Positions 40,741 to 50,971 of a stretch of 64,000 nucleotides of DNA are shown piece after piece. A program made the position numbers and the translations under genes. The notes below the pieces were generated by a model that was not told where the DNA came from, did no database searches, and was given only the letters and a program-made list of their open reading frames with translations. The stretch's first letter is position 1; the number at the start of each line of letters is the position of its first letter. This stretch comes from Buchnera aphidicola str. Ua (Uroleucon ambrosiae) (GTDB taxonomy: Bacteria > Pseudomonadota > Gammaproteobacteria > Enterobacterales > Enterobacteriaceae): positions 551,381 to 615,380 of the forward strand of contig NC_017259.1 of the NCBI RefSeq assembly GCF_000225465.1, written 5' to 3'.

Positions 40741-42208
40741 TTAATTTAAAAAATGTGAATATTTCATTATTGGTTCACGATTTGGAGGAAATACTATAGT
40801 TGCACGTATTCCAAAAGATTTATGCTGTTTTTGTGTAGAATGATGATTTGGATTTTCTAAATCAGATCTATGAGTAGCAATTAACTTAATTGCACCATCA
40901 TTTAAATGATATATTTTATAAGTATGTTGTGAATTAATTAATTTATATTGATTAATTTCTGGATGTTTAGACATAAATTCCAAATATGCTTCACGTAAAA
41001 ATTTTTTATTTGCATAAGTAGAGATTAATATTTGATGTTCAATATTAGGAACAGTATTTTTAAAATCTTCTATCATTTTTTGACGAGTATCAATAGGGAT
41101 TAAATGATTATCTATCATTACAAGAAATGGATTAGAATCCGTCATAAAACTTTCTTCTAACTTATTAGATAATTTTAAATATTCATATTTTTCTTGAAAT
41201 TTTTGAATTATCACGTCAATATTTTGCAATGTATTGAATTCATCTAAAACTGTCCATTTATATTCATTAAAAAAATCATGATAATAAGATTTTTGAATAC
41301 TTGTATTCATTCTATTTTTAAAATCACTATCTATATTTAAAATTTGTTTTCTTTTTTCTGCATCAAATGTTTGATCAAATCGATCGAAGGGATAATAATT
41401 ATCCTGATTATCATTAGAATTAACTATAACAGTTTCAAGATCAGGAAATGAACTTTGATTTTGTGGATGAGTAGGATTATTATTTGATTGATTAATAATT
41501 TTGATTTTACCTTTATATCTAATATTTTCAATTATAGTTCTTATAAAATTTTTAGAAGATTCAATTGTACTTTTAAGTTGTTGAACATATATAGACAAAG
41601 GCATTAAAGATGTATTTTTTTTATGTTTTGTTACATTCGTATTATTAAATGGAAAAAGAAAATGTTTTAAAATAGCAGTATCAAAAAAGTTTGTAGTATG
41701 TATTTTAATTTTTTTATAAGTATCTTCCACTGTCTTTTTTAATTGGTTAAAAAAATTTTTATTTGTATTTGAAACATTTAAATTTAATAATTTATTATGA
41801 TATAATTCTATTTTTTGTATAAAATCATGTAATTCAGATGGATTTAAAATTTTTTTTTATGAATGTTGTATCATTATCTTGAATATTATTGTTTATTATA
41901 TTTTGATTATCATTTTTATTATCTATATTTTGTTGTACCTCTCCATTTTCTATATTATATTTTTTATAATATTTTTTCTAATTCTTTTTGCATGATATCT
42001 AGTAATATTAATGAATTTTCTAAATTTGTTGTATCTTGAACAGAAATAATATCACCTTGAATATTATAATGATTATTTTTTTTGTTTTTTAACTCAGTTA
42101 TATCTTTTTTATTTTTAACATCGTTTTTACAGTATCTTTATAAATATCTATATCTTTATTTAGATATTTTTGATTTACTATATTTATAGATGAAAAATTG
42201 GATAACAT
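40741..42208 (-). pseudogene. Buchnera-type orphan protein gene, broken by three frameshifts
   Basis: I do not recognise a family. A good start exists at ATG 42208 (AAGGA about nine bases upstream; MLSNFSSINIVNQKYLNKD). The frame shifts three times: +1 in one of the short A tracts near 42105-42125, -1 in the A6 at 41972-41977 and -1 in the A9 at 41850-41858. With these corrected it reads through as about 488 residues to 40741. The last 329 codons (from 41730) are already one open frame. The N-terminal third is Asn/Lys-rich; the C-terminal half is more complex (TVLDEFNTLQNIDVIIQKF, PFLVMIDNHLIPIDTRQ, SFGIRATIVFPPNREPIM). No signal peptide or membrane segment is visible. Buchnera-specific orphan genes (yba series) have been described in this genome region, but identity is unproven. 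Confidence 0.7.
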
Positions 42209-42360
42209 AATATTTTTTCCTTAATTATTAATTAATTTTAAGATATCTTTAGAAAAATATTTTATTAATCTAAACATATAAAAAAAAAATTATTAATTTA
42301 TATTTTAATTATTTTTTTTTAAAAGTCAATTATTAATTTAAAAATAAAAGTATATAAAAT

Positions 42361-43104
42361 ATGAAAATATATTTAAATTTAAAATTTTGTAATATAAGAA
42401 TATTAAATATAATTAATTTATTTAAATTAGAACATGATCCACATGCTTCTATAGGATTATTAGCAAATTATGATTCATTAGAATTATATAATCGAAATAA
42501 TATCAATCAGAAATCTATTAAAGTTGATTTTTGTTCAAAAAAAAATAATTATCGATGTTTAAATTTTACCAAAAAAAATGAAATTTTATATAAAGTTTCA
42601 GGAATAAAAAAATCGTATATACCTTTTATATTAGATTTAACCGCAGGATTAGGTAATGACTCTTTTATATTTTCTTTTTTAGGTTGTCGAGTTTTAATGA
42701 TAGAACGTCATCCAGTAATTGCTGCATTATTAACCGATGGTTTACAACGAGCTTATCAAAATACAAAAATAGGTGATTGGATAAAAAAAAGATTACATTT
42801 AATAGCAACTGATAGTATTAACATTTTAGAATCTTCTATTTTTAAACCAGATATTATTTATCTAGATCCTATGTACCCTATTAGTAAAAATAAATCTTTA
42901 CCAAAAAAAAATATGCAAATTTTAAGAGTTTTAATAGGACATCACAGCGATGATTATGAAAAAATTTTATATATGTCTAGAAAATTAGCAAAAAATAGAG
43001 TTATTATAAAACGCCCTGCTTATGCAAAAGCTATATCCCAAAATAAAATAAATTTTTTTATTAACACTAAACATCATCGTTTTGATATATATCGTCCTTT
43101 TTGA
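42361..43104 (+). CDS. rsmJ: 16S rRNA (guanine1516-N2)-methyltransferase
   Basis: RsmJ methylates G1516 of 16S rRNA. The 247 residues (E. coli 250) show the SAM-binding motif LDLTAGLGNDSF near residue 92, LMIERHPVIAALL, and the catalytic-type IIYLDPMYP near residue 165. RVIIKRPAYAK and HHRFDIY close the protein as in E. coli. The start ATG has no clear ribosome binding site. It is divergent from the orphan gene and converges with pitA. Confidence 0.94.
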   Translation: MKIYLNLKFCNIRILNIINLFKLEHDPHASIGLLANYDSLELYNRNNINQKSIKVDFCSKKNNYRCLNFTKKNEILYKVSGIKKSYIPFILDLTAGLGNDSFIFSFLGCRVLMIERHPVIAALLTDGLQRAYQNTKIGDWIKKRLHLIATDSINILESSIFKPDIIYLDPMYPISKNKSLPKKNMQILRVLIGHHSDDYEKILYMSRKLAKNRVIIKRPAYAKAISQNKINFFINTKHHRFDIYRPF

Positions 43105-43111
43105 ATAAATT

Positions 43112-43138
43112 GAGAGTACATATAAAACATGTACTCTC
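43112..43138 (+). terminator. Terminator hairpin after rsmJ
   Basis: GAGAGTACAT and ATGTACTCTC form a perfect 10-base-pair stem with a 7-base loop eight bases after the rsmJ stop, followed by TTAATATTTT. The minus-strand side has no U-run, so it mainly serves rsmJ rather than pitA. Confidence 0.65.
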
Positions 43139-43179
43139 TTAATATTTTAAAATATTTTATAGATATATACAAAAATATT

Positions 43180-44631
43180 TTATATTATTAAACATGTAAT
43201 CCAATATAATAATCCTGATAATAAAATTGAAACAGGTAAAGTTAATATCCATGCTAAACCAATATTTTTTATAGTATTCAGCTGAATTCCATCACCATCA
43301 ATTAACATAGTACCTGCTACAGAAGACGAGAGAATGTGCGTTGTAGAAACTGGTATACCTGTATAACTAGCAATTCCAATAGAAAGAGAAGTTGTAATTT
43401 GAGCAGACATAGCTTGTGCATATGTCATTCTTTTTTTTCCTATTTTTTCACCAATAGTTATCACTATTCTTTTCCAGCCTATCATAGTTCCTATTGATAA
43501 AGATAAAGCAATTATTAATATAATCCACGTAGGTGCATATTCAATTGTTTTAAGGAGTATTTTTTTGTTTTGCATTAAAAAATATTTATCTTTTGCATTA
43601 TTTATTTCAGCAGCATTTTCGGTTTGATCAATCATATTAGCAATACTTAATAAAACATGACGTAGTTGAAATCTTTGTTTAATATTTAACATATTATAAT
43701 TTGAGATTGTTTTAAGTAATAATTTAGTATTAATAATATTTTTAATAATTAAGTTATTTAATCTTTTTGAATTATGTTGTGCATTTAATATATTTATCTT
43801 TTTCTGTAAATAATATTTTTCTAAATTATTAAGTGCATTTTTTGTTGCAAAAATATCATTTTTATTCGCGTGTAAATCTACTAAAAAATTAGATGGTGCA
43901 ATACCAATTAATACAAGCATAATTAATCCAATACCTTTTTGTCCATCATTTGCACCATGCGCATAACTTACCCCAATAGATGATAAAATTAATGCTATTT
44001 TAATTAAAAATGGAGGTTTTATTTTACCATCTATTTTTTCTCTTTCTAAAGGAGTCATATGAATACGATGAAATTTTGTATTATTATTTAAATAATATCT
44101 TAAGAAAAAAATTAAACTACCAGCTATAATTAATCCAATAATCGGTGATACAATTAAAGATATAATTACACTAGTTATTTTAGGTAAATTAAATGCATAT
44201 AATAAAGATGCATGTATAATAATTGCATGTGTTAAACCCACACCAATAATTGCTCCAATAAGTGCATGTGAACTTGAAGCAGGTAAACAAAAATACCAAG
44301 TTAATAAATTCCAAATTATTGCTGCTAACAATATTGAAAAAATCATAGAAAGAGCGTTAGTAGAAGTTGTATTAAGCAATAAATCATTAGGTAATAAATG
44401 GACAATGGCATAAGCAACAGTAAGACCTCCTAATAACACACCTAAAAAATTAAATATTCCAGATATGATAACAGCAATACGTGCAGACATTGCTCGTGTA
44501 TATATTAATGTTGATACTGCATTTGCTGTATCATGAAAACCATTAATAGCTTCATAAAATAAAACAAAAAATAAAGCTAAAAAAATTAATAAATTATGAT
44601 TCATATTAGAACAAAAAAATAAATCTAGCAT
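43180..44631 (-). CDS. pitA: Low-affinity inorganic phosphate transporter PitA
   Basis: PitA imports metal-phosphate complexes with protons across the inner membrane. The 483 residues (E. coli 499) have about ten membrane segments in two halves. The repeated PiT signature appears as FYEAINGFHDTANAVSTLIYTRA near residue 25 and GVSYAHGANDGQKGIGL near residue 225. The conserved GIPVSTTH lies near the C-terminus. The central hydrophilic loop is shorter and Asn/Lys-rich. Confidence 0.95.
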   Translation of the reverse strand: MLDLFFCSNMNHNLLIFLALFFVLFYEAINGFHDTANAVSTLIYTRAMSARIAVIISGIFNFLGVLLGGLTVAYAIVHLLPNDLLLNTTSTNALSMIFSILLAAIIWNLLTWYFCLPASSSHALIGAIIGVGLTHAIIIHASLLYAFNLPKITSVIISLIVSPIIGLIIAGSLIFFLRYYLNNNTKFHRIHMTPLEREKIDGKIKPPFLIKIALILSSIGVSYAHGANDGQKGIGLIMLVLIGIAPSNFLVDLHANKNDIFATKNALNNLEKYYLQKKINILNAQHNSKRLNNLIIKNIINTKLLLKTISNYNMLNIKQRFQLRHVLLSIANMIDQTENAAEINNAKDKYFLMQNKKILLKTIEYAPTWIILIIALSLSIGTMIGWKRIVITIGEKIGKKRMTYAQAMSAQITTSLSIGIASYTGIPVSTTHILSSSVAGTMLIDGDGIQLNTIKNIGLAWILTLPVSILLSGLLYWITCLII

Positions 44632-44714
44632 AATTTTAAGCCATTTTAAATGAATGTAATCAAGTTTAGCATTTGATAAGAAAATATATTTTAGGAAAGA
44701 AAATATATCTTTTT

Positions 44715-45932
44715 TTAGAAATTATTTTTCTTTAATTGAAAAGATAAAAATACTCCAAAACATAAAACTATTATAATAAAAGCAGAAATTCCAGGCCATT
44801 TCATATAAAACCAAAAAAATCCACCAAATGTACCGAAAAGACTAGAACCGAGATAATAAAAAAATAAATATAATGATGTCGCTTGAATTTTAGAAATATT
44901 AGTATATGATCCAATCCAACTACTAGCAGTAGAATGTGATGCAAAAAAACCACCAGAAAATATTATTAAACCAAAAATAATTGTTAATAATACATTAAAT
45001 TGTGTAATAAATACTCCTATAATCATTAATAATAATGAAGCAATGAGAATATTATTTTTGTCATATTTATTCATTAAAATACCGGCTTTTGGAGAACTAT
45101 ATACTCCTGTTAAATAAAGAATAGATACTAATCCTATACTAGATTGACAAAGAAAAAATGGTTCTAAGATTAAACGATAACCAATATAATTAAAAATAGT
45201 TACAAAACTACCCATAAGTATAAATCCTATTAAAAATAGAATAAATAATCCGGGATTTTTTAATTGAGAATAAAAATGATTTAAAAATTTAGGTAAATTA
45301 ATAGACATAGACAAAAAATTTTTAGAAGGTGGTAAAAAATATAAAAAAGAACAAGAAGATATAAAAGCAATACAACCAATTATCATTAACGCAATATTCC
45401 AAGAAAATTTTTCTGATAAAATACTACTTAATAATCTTCCTGAACAACCTCCTATAGTATTTCCACTAATATACAAACCCATACATAATGATAAAGAATT
45501 AGGATGTATTTCTTCGCTAATATATGTCATAGCGACTGCAACAACACCACTTAATGCCAAACCAGTTAATGAACGCAATAAAACAATACTGACCCAACTA
45601 TTCATCATAGAACAAATAATTGTTAATATAGCTGCTATAAATAAAGACGCTGACATAATTGATTTTCTACCAATCATATCTGACACTGGACCAGTAAATA
45701 ACATTCCTAAAGCCATTGTAATAGTTGCTGAAGATAAAGATAAACTACTTTGTGCAGGAGTTAAATAAAATTGTTTAGAAAATACTGGTAATATTGATTG
45801 TACACAATATAAAATAGAAAAAGTTGCAAAACCACCTGAAAAAAGAGCTAGAATGACTTGATTAAATTTTTTTGTGTTTTTTTTTATATATTCTTTTTTC
45901 AAATATTTTTTTTTATGTTTTAATAAAATCAA
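44715..45932 (-). CDS. ynfM: MFS transporter, YnfM-like
   Basis: This is a major facilitator superfamily protein of 405 residues, similar in length and sequence to E. coli YnfM (417). About twelve hydrophobic segments are visible, with the MFS loop motif GPVSDMIGRKSIM between helices 2 and 3 and RSLTGLALSGVVAVAMTYISEE. A lysine-rich N-terminal tail of about 20 residues precedes helix 1. The substrate is unknown; in E. coli YnfM is assigned only as a putative arabinose-efflux-type transporter. Few transporters survive in Buchnera, so retention suggests a role in exchange with the host, which is inference. Confidence 0.85.
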   Translation of the reverse strand: MILLKHKKKYLKKEYIKKNTKKFNQVILALFSGGFATFSILYCVQSILPVFSKQFYLTPAQSSLSLSSATITMALGMLFTGPVSDMIGRKSIMSASLFIAAILTIICSMMNSWVSIVLLRSLTGLALSGVVAVAMTYISEEIHPNSLSLCMGLYISGNTIGGCSGRLLSSILSEKFSWNIALMIIGCIAFISSCSFLYFLPPSKNFLSMSINLPKFLNHFYSQLKNPGLFILFLIGFILMGSFVTIFNYIGYRLILEPFFLCQSSIGLVSILYLTGVYSSPKAGILMNKYDKNNILIASLLLMIIGVFITQFNVLLTIIFGLIIFSGGFFASHSTASSWIGSYTNISKIQATSLYLFFYYLGSSLFGTFGGFFWFYMKWPGISAFIIIVLCFGVFLSFQLKKNNF

Positions 45933-45963
45933 AATGTAGCCTCATTTTTAATAAGAAATAATT

Positions 45964-46812
45964 TTATATATATATAAAACCATCATAAATATGTTTTGCA
46001 GGTCCTATCATATAAAGAGGATGCCCAAAACCTTCCCATTTTATAATTAAATCTCCACCTAATAATTTAACTCGAACTTTATTAGATAAATCGTTTTTTA
46101 CTATACCTACTGCTACTGCAGCACAAGCACCACTTCCACAAGCATTAGTTTCACCTACATCACGTTCATATACTCTATATTTAATATATTTTTTATTTAC
46201 AATTTGCATAAAACCTACATTAATTTTTGATAAAAAAAGCGGGTTACTTTCTATTTTTTTTCCAATGATATTTACAGGAGCGTATTTAATATTTTGTACT
46301 TTTAAAATACAATGTGGATTACCGATAGATACAAGACTACAAGTTAAATTAAATAATTTTATTGAAAAATTTTTTTGTGAAATATTTTTAGATAAATTAA
46401 AACATGTTAATTTAAAAATAGGTTCTTGCATATTTACTTGAATCAAATTATCAGATAAAAATTCAATAATTAAACGTCCGGTTTTAGTACTAACTAAAAT
46501 TTTTTTTTTATTAGTTAAATTTTTTAATAATAAAAAACGTCCAACACATCGTGCACCATTTCCACATTGTTCAACTTCATTTCCATTAGAATTAAAAATA
46601 CGGTAATGAAAATCAAATAAAGGATTATATGATTTTTCTATAATTAATAATTGATCAAAGCCAATACCAGTATGTCGATTAGACAATTTTTTTATAAACA
46701 CTGATGATAAAATAAAATTTTCTTTAATACAATTAATAACCATAAAATCATTTCCTAATCCATGCATTTTAGAAAATTTTATTTTTTTTTTATTTTGATA
46801 GTATAAATTCAT
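45964..46812 (-). CDS. dapF: Diaminopimelate epimerase
   Basis: DapF converts LL- to meso-diaminopimelate for lysine and peptidoglycan. The start is the ATG at 46812, with GAGGA just upstream (282 residues; E. coli 274). An earlier in-frame start at 46851 lacks support. The catalytic cysteines are in EQCGNGARC near residue 80 and [10 protein letters not shown] near residue 225, and the N-terminal motif is [13 protein letters not shown]. It serves the lysine supply to the aphid. It is divergent from cyaY, which also lies near dapF in E. coli. Confidence 0.96.
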   Translation of the reverse strand: MNLYYQNKKKIKFSKMHGLGNDFMVINCIKENFILSSVFIKKLSNRHTGIGFDQLLIIEKSYNPLFDFHYRIFNSNGNEVEQCGNGARCVGRFLLLKNLTNKKKILVSTKTGRLIIEFLSDNLIQVNMQEPIFKLTCFNLSKNISQKNFSIKLFNLTCSLVSIGNPHCILKVQNIKYAPVNIIGKKIESNPLFLSKINVGFMQIVNKKYIKYRVYERDVGETNACGSGACAAVAVGIVKNDLSNKVRVKLLGGDLIIKWEGFGHPLYMIGPAKHIYDGFIYI

Positions 46813-46961
46813 ATTTTCCTCATTATAAAGAATTATTGTATTAGATATCAATTTTATAAGATTATATATAAAATATCACATGATATTTATGATATAAATT
46901 TGATTAAGTTATAATATATAACTTAATATATTAAACATTAATAAATTAAAGGTATTGAGTA

Positions 46962-47294
46962 ATGAAGAAAATAAAAATTCTCAAAGAAGAGAAAGGTAAT
47001 TTTTATATTTTAGTTAACAAATTGTTTTGTCAGATAGAAGATAAGTTAAAATTATATGAAAATAAAATTGATTTAGATTATATAATTCAAGATTATGTTA
47101 TGACTATTAGTTTTTCAAAAAAAAATTTAATTATAATTAATAAACAGGAAATATTAAGACAAATCTGGTTAGCTACGACATTAAATGGATATCATTTTAA
47201 TTATATTAACAATCAATGGATATGTAATCGAACAAACAAAAATTTTTGGGAAATATTTGAAAATGCATTTTTGATACAATCAAAAAAAATGTAA
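46962..47294 (+). CDS. cyaY: Iron-sulfur assembly regulator CyaY (frataxin)
   Basis: CyaY is the bacterial frataxin that binds iron and modulates IscS. The 110 residues (E. coli 106) match in the beta-sheet core: [30 protein letters not shown] and FWEIFE. The N-terminal helix, which in E. coli carries a dense acidic ridge, has fewer acids and several lysines here. The E. coli neighbour cyaA is missing, so cyaY is followed directly by hemC. Its likely partner IscS is at 57.4 kb. Confidence 0.92.
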   Translation: MKKIKILKEEKGNFYILVNKLFCQIEDKLKLYENKIDLDYIIQDYVMTISFSKKNLIIINKQEILRQIWLATTLNGYHFNYINNQWICNRTNKNFWEIFENAFLIQSKKM

Positions 47295-47462
47295 TATTCT
47301 ATAAAGAATAAATAAATAATAATATCATATATAAAATTTTTTATATAAAATTTTCAAACAATATAACACTATTTGTTATATTTTATAATTGTAGAATATT
47401 ATTTTTTCATAAAAATATATTTATTCATAAAATTTAAAATGCATCTAAATATGAATAGTAAT

Positions 47463-48407
47463 ATGCAAAATAAAACCTTAAGAATTGCAACTAGAAAAAG
47501 TCCTTTAGCTTTAGCACAAACAAATTATGTTCAAAAAAAAATACTGTCTCTATATCCTGAAATTAAAATCAAATTAGTTCCTATTGTTACTCATGGAGAT
47601 AATATTTTAAATAAGTCTCTTTCAAAAATTGGAGGTAAAGGTTTATTTATTAAAGAATTAGAATATGCTCTTCTTGAAAATAAAGCAGATATTGCTATTC
47701 ATTCAATGAAAGATCTTCCAGTAAATATTACAAAAGAATTATGTTTAGTCAGTATATGCAAAAGAGGTGACGCTTTAGATGCATTGGTTTCTAATCATTA
47801 TAAATCAATAAATCAATTACCTAAAGGAGCTGTAGTTGGTACTTCTAGTTTAAGACGACAATGTCAATTAATTACTTATCGACCAGATTTAATTATTTTA
47901 CCTTTACGGGGTAATATAGAAACTAGAATAGCTAAATTAGATAAAGGACAATATGATGCTATCATTCTTGCTACTGAAGGATTAAATAGATTAAGACTAA
48001 AAAATAGAATTACTCAAGTTATACCTGCAGAATTATCTCTTCCTTCATGTGGACAAGGTGCTATTGGTATTCAGTCTAGATTACATGATAAAAAAATTTT
48101 ATTTTTTTTATCTCAATTAAATCATAACAACACGCTTCTTGAAATTAATACTGAAAGAGCATTTTGTAGACAATTGGAATCAGGTTGTCAAATTCCCATT
48201 GGTAGTTATGCAATTTTAAAAAAAAATAAAATTTGGTTGAGAGGGTTAATAGGTTCACCTAATGGGAAAATAATATTAAAAGGTGAAAGAATTGGTTGGT
48301 ATAACACAGGAGAAAAAATGGGATATTCACTTGCTAAAGAATTACTGAATAATGGAGCTAAAAATATTCTTAACAATCTTTATAAAAACCATTCTTATTA
48401 TATATGA
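47463..48407 (+). CDS. hemC: Porphobilinogen deaminase (hydroxymethylbilane synthase)
   Basis: HemC polymerises four porphobilinogens into hydroxymethylbilane, the HemD substrate. I start at [19 protein letters not shown] (ATG 47463), which aligns exactly with E. coli MLDNVLRIATR. ATGs at 47451 and 47439 are also possible, and none has a strong ribosome binding site. With 314 residues (E. coli 313) it has [32 protein letters not shown] and the dipyrromethane-binding cysteine in [12 protein letters not shown]. Its stop overlaps the hemD start (ATGA), as in E. coli. Siroheme for sulfite reductase is the likely end product. Confidence 0.95.
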   Translation: MQNKTLRIATRKSPLALAQTNYVQKKILSLYPEIKIKLVPIVTHGDNILNKSLSKIGGKGLFIKELEYALLENKADIAIHSMKDLPVNITKELCLVSICKRGDALDALVSNHYKSINQLPKGAVVGTSSLRRQCQLITYRPDLIILPLRGNIETRIAKLDKGQYDAIILATEGLNRLRLKNRITQVIPAELSLPSCGQGAIGIQSRLHDKKILFFLSQLNHNNTLLEINTERAFCRQLESGCQIPIGSYAILKKNKIWLRGLIGSPNGKIILKGERIGWYNTGEKMGYSLAKELLNNGAKNILNNLYKNHSYYI

Positions 48408-49160
48408 AAATATTAATTATGCGACCTTCTCCATCCGGAGAAGAATTAGTAAAAAATTTAAATACATTAAATATAAACTCTTGGCATTTTTCTTTTTTTA
48501 ATTTTGCACCTAGTGTAAGTAATCAAAACTTATCAAATAAAATTTTTGAACTATATCAATCGAACATTATTCTTGTTTTTTCTAAAATGTCTATTTATTA
48601 TACAAATTTATATCTAAAAAAAAATAATTTAAAATGGCCTGCTCATGTAAAATATTATGCTATTGGTCATAATACAGCTGCTTGTTTAAGAAAATATGTA
48701 AAAAAAAATTTTTTTTCCTAAAAATCAAGAAAATAGTGAAGAATTATTAAATATTTTATATAAAAATATAAAAAAACAAGATAAAATTATTTTATTACAG
48801 GGAGAAAATGGACGAAATTTTATTCAGAAATACTTAACAATACAAGGTTTTAAAATTAGTTTAATTGAATGTTATAAACGAGTATTAAAAATTTCAGACA
48901 ACATTGAAGAAATAAAAAAGTGGCATGCATACCATATAGATACATTAATTATTACTAATGGTGAAACATTAAAAGAATTAAAAAAAATAATTTCTAATTA
49001 TCATCAGGCAAAATGGTTGCTAACATGTCAAATATTTGTTGTTGGTCAAAGATTATTTATCTTAGCAAAAAAATTAGGTTGGAAAAAAATAATAATTTCA
49101 CATTATGCAAATAATGAGTTTTTATTAAAAATTATTAAAAATAATAGTTTAAATAGTTAA
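48404..49160 (+). pseudogene. hemD: Uroporphyrinogen-III synthase, frameshifted in an A9T8 tract (possibly rescued)
   Basis: HemD closes hydroxymethylbilane to uroporphyrinogen III. The first frame (48404-48721, 105 residues; [40 protein letters not shown]) ends just after A9 (48700-48708) and T8 (48709-48716). The second half continues one frame over from there to the TAA at 49158-49160: FPKNQENSEELL, ILLQGENGRNFI, LIECYKRVL, LIITNGETL and FVVGQRLFILAKKLGW. Deleting one A gives KKIFFPKNQ and a 251-residue protein (E. coli 246). Both halves align well with E. coli, so slippage-rescued expression is plausible. Confidence 0.9.
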
Positions 49161-49166
49161 TTTTTT

Positions 49167-49243
49167 TGGTCGGCGAAAGAGGATTTGAACCTCTGACCTA
49201 CTGGTCCCAAACCAGTTGCGCTACCAAACTGCGCTATTCGCCG
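49167..49243 (-). tRNA. tRNA-Pro(TGG)
   Basis: The acceptor CGGCGAA pairs with TTCGCCG, the anticodon loop TTTGGGA gives TGG, the T-loop is TTCAAAT, and ACCA at the 3' end shows the CCA is encoded. It is the last of an Arg-His-Pro tRNA set that corresponds to the E. coli argX-hisR-leuT-proM cluster without leuT. Confidence 0.98.
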
Positions 49244-49256
49244 TTTTTAATTTTTT

Positions 49257-49333
49257 TGGGGTGGCTAATGGGATTTGAACCCATGACCACTGGAATCACA
49301 ATCCAGAGCTCTACCAGCTGAGCTATAGCCACC
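49257..49333 (-). tRNA. tRNA-His(GTG)
   Basis: The acceptor begins GGTGGCTA with the extra G-1 typical of tRNA-His, paired with C73 in TAGCCACC, and CCA is encoded. The anticodon arm CTGGATTGTGATTCCAG gives GTG. It lies between tRNA-Arg and tRNA-Pro in one transcript. Confidence 0.98.
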
Positions 49334-49360
49334 AATTTTTAAAAGTATTTTTAAACAAAG

Positions 49361-49434
49361 TGCGCTCGACAGGGTTTGAACCTGATACCTCTATCTTCGG
49401 AAGATAGTGCTCTATCCAGATGAGCTACGAGCGC
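49361..49434 (-). tRNA. tRNA-Arg(CCG)
   Basis: The acceptor GCGCTCG pairs with CGAGCGC, the anticodon arm CTATCTTCCGAAGATAG gives CCG, and the T-loop is TTCAAAC. The discriminator is A, followed by CTT, so CCA is not encoded. It corresponds to E. coli argX. CGG codons are very rare in such AT-rich genes, so its retention is notable. Confidence 0.97.
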
Positions 49435-49591
49435 ATTAATAAGCAAGATCATTAGATTTTAGAATTAATCATCTTTATTGTCCAGTTTTTTTTATAAAAA
49501 TTAGATATAAATTATTATTTATATTTCAATAAATATATATTATTTAAATAATATTTTATTTTTTAATATAAAATAAGTTTATATTTAAAAT

Positions 49592-50851
49592 TTATGAACG
49601 TTTCATCATATCAAAAAATTCATCATTAGTTTTAGTCATAGAAAGCTTATTTAATAAAAATTCCATTGCATCTATTTCACTCATGGGATGAATGATTTTT
49701 CTTAAAATCCACATTTTTTGAAGTTCATCTGGTAATGTTAATAATTCTTCTTTTCTAGTTCCAGATCGATTATAATCAATTGCTGGAAATACACGTTTTT
49801 CTGCAATTTTTCTAGATAAAGGAAGCTCCATATTACCTGTTCCCTTAAATTCTTCATAAATTACTTCATCCATTTTAGAACCAGTATCTACTAATGCAGT
49901 TGCAATAATAGTTAAACTTCCTCCTTCTTCTACATTACGTGCAGCACCAAAAAATCTTTTAGGTCTATGTAAAGCATTAGCATCTACTCCACCTGTTAAA
50001 ACTTTTCCAGATGCCGGTACAACCGTATTATAAGCACGTGCTAAACGTGTAATAGAATCTAGTAAAATAATTACATCTTTTTTATGTTCTACTAATCTTT
50101 TAGCTTTTTCAATCACCATTTCGGCTACTTGAACATGTCTCGATGCTGGTTCATCAAAGGTAGATGCAACTACTTCACCTTTAACTAATCTTTGCATTTC
50201 AGTTACTTCTTCTGGTCTTTCATCGATTAGCAAGACCATTAAAACACAATCTGGATGATTATAAGCAATACTTTGTGCAATATTTTGAAGTAATATTGTT
50301 TTACCTGCTTTTGGAGGAGCAACAATTAGTCCTCTTTGTCCTCTTCCAATTGGAGAAGCTAAATCTAAAACTCTTGCTGTTAAATCTTCAGTTGATCCGT
50401 TACCACGTTCCATTCTCAATCTAGAATTAGCATGTAATGGTGTTAGATTTTCAAATAATATTTTGCTTCTTGCGTTTTCTGGTTTATCATAATTTACTTC
50501 ATTAACTTTAAGCAGAGCGAAATATCTTTCGCCTTCTTTAGGTGGTCTAATTTTTCCAGAAATAGTATCACCAGTACGTAAATTAAATCTACGAATTTGA
50601 CTTGGTGAAACATAAATATCATCAGGACCAGCTAAATAAGAACTATCTGCAGAACGCAAAAATCCGAATCCATCTTGAAGTATTTCTAAAACACCATCTC
50701 CAAATATATCTTCTCCACTTTTTGCATGTTGTTTAAGAATCGTAAAAATAATATCTTGTTTACGCATACGCGCTAAATTTTCTAACCCCATTTTTTCACC
50801 AAGAGTAATTAATTCAGAAACTGGCATATTTTTAAGTGCAGTAAGGTTCAT
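49592..50851 (-). CDS. rho: Transcription termination factor Rho
   Basis: Rho is the hexameric RNA helicase that ends many transcripts. Its 419 residues equal E. coli. The N-terminal SAP-like domain is followed by the RNA-binding cold-shock fold with [13 protein letters not shown] near residue 62. The motor domain has Walker [16 protein letters not shown] near residue 176, Walker [15 protein letters not shown] and the Q/R loops. It lies just upstream of the tRNA cluster and downstream of trxA on the same strand, as in E. coli (rhoL is missing). Confidence 0.98.
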   Translation of the reverse strand: MNLTALKNMPVSELITLGEKMGLENLARMRKQDIIFTILKQHAKSGEDIFGDGVLEILQDGFGFLRSADSSYLAGPDDIYVSPSQIRRFNLRTGDTISGKIRPPKEGERYFALLKVNEVNYDKPENARSKILFENLTPLHANSRLRMERGNGSTEDLTARVLDLASPIGRGQRGLIVAPPKAGKTILLQNIAQSIAYNHPDCVLMVLLIDERPEEVTEMQRLVKGEVVASTFDEPASRHVQVAEMVIEKAKRLVEHKKDVIILLDSITRLARAYNTVVPASGKVLTGGVDANALHRPKRFFGAARNVEEGGSLTIIATALVDTGSKMDEVIYEEFKGTGNMELPLSRKIAEKRVFPAIDYNRSGTRKEELLTLPDELQKMWILRKIIHPMSEIDAMEFLLNKLSMTKTNDEFFDMMKRS

Positions 50852-50971
50852 AATGGTGGGTTCTTAGTAAAATCGGGGTAAATCGCTCGAAATAAAAAAT
50901 TATGATATAAATTTAAAATTTATTGATAAATTTAAAATGAAATTAAATTTTTAATATGTTTATTTTGTATT

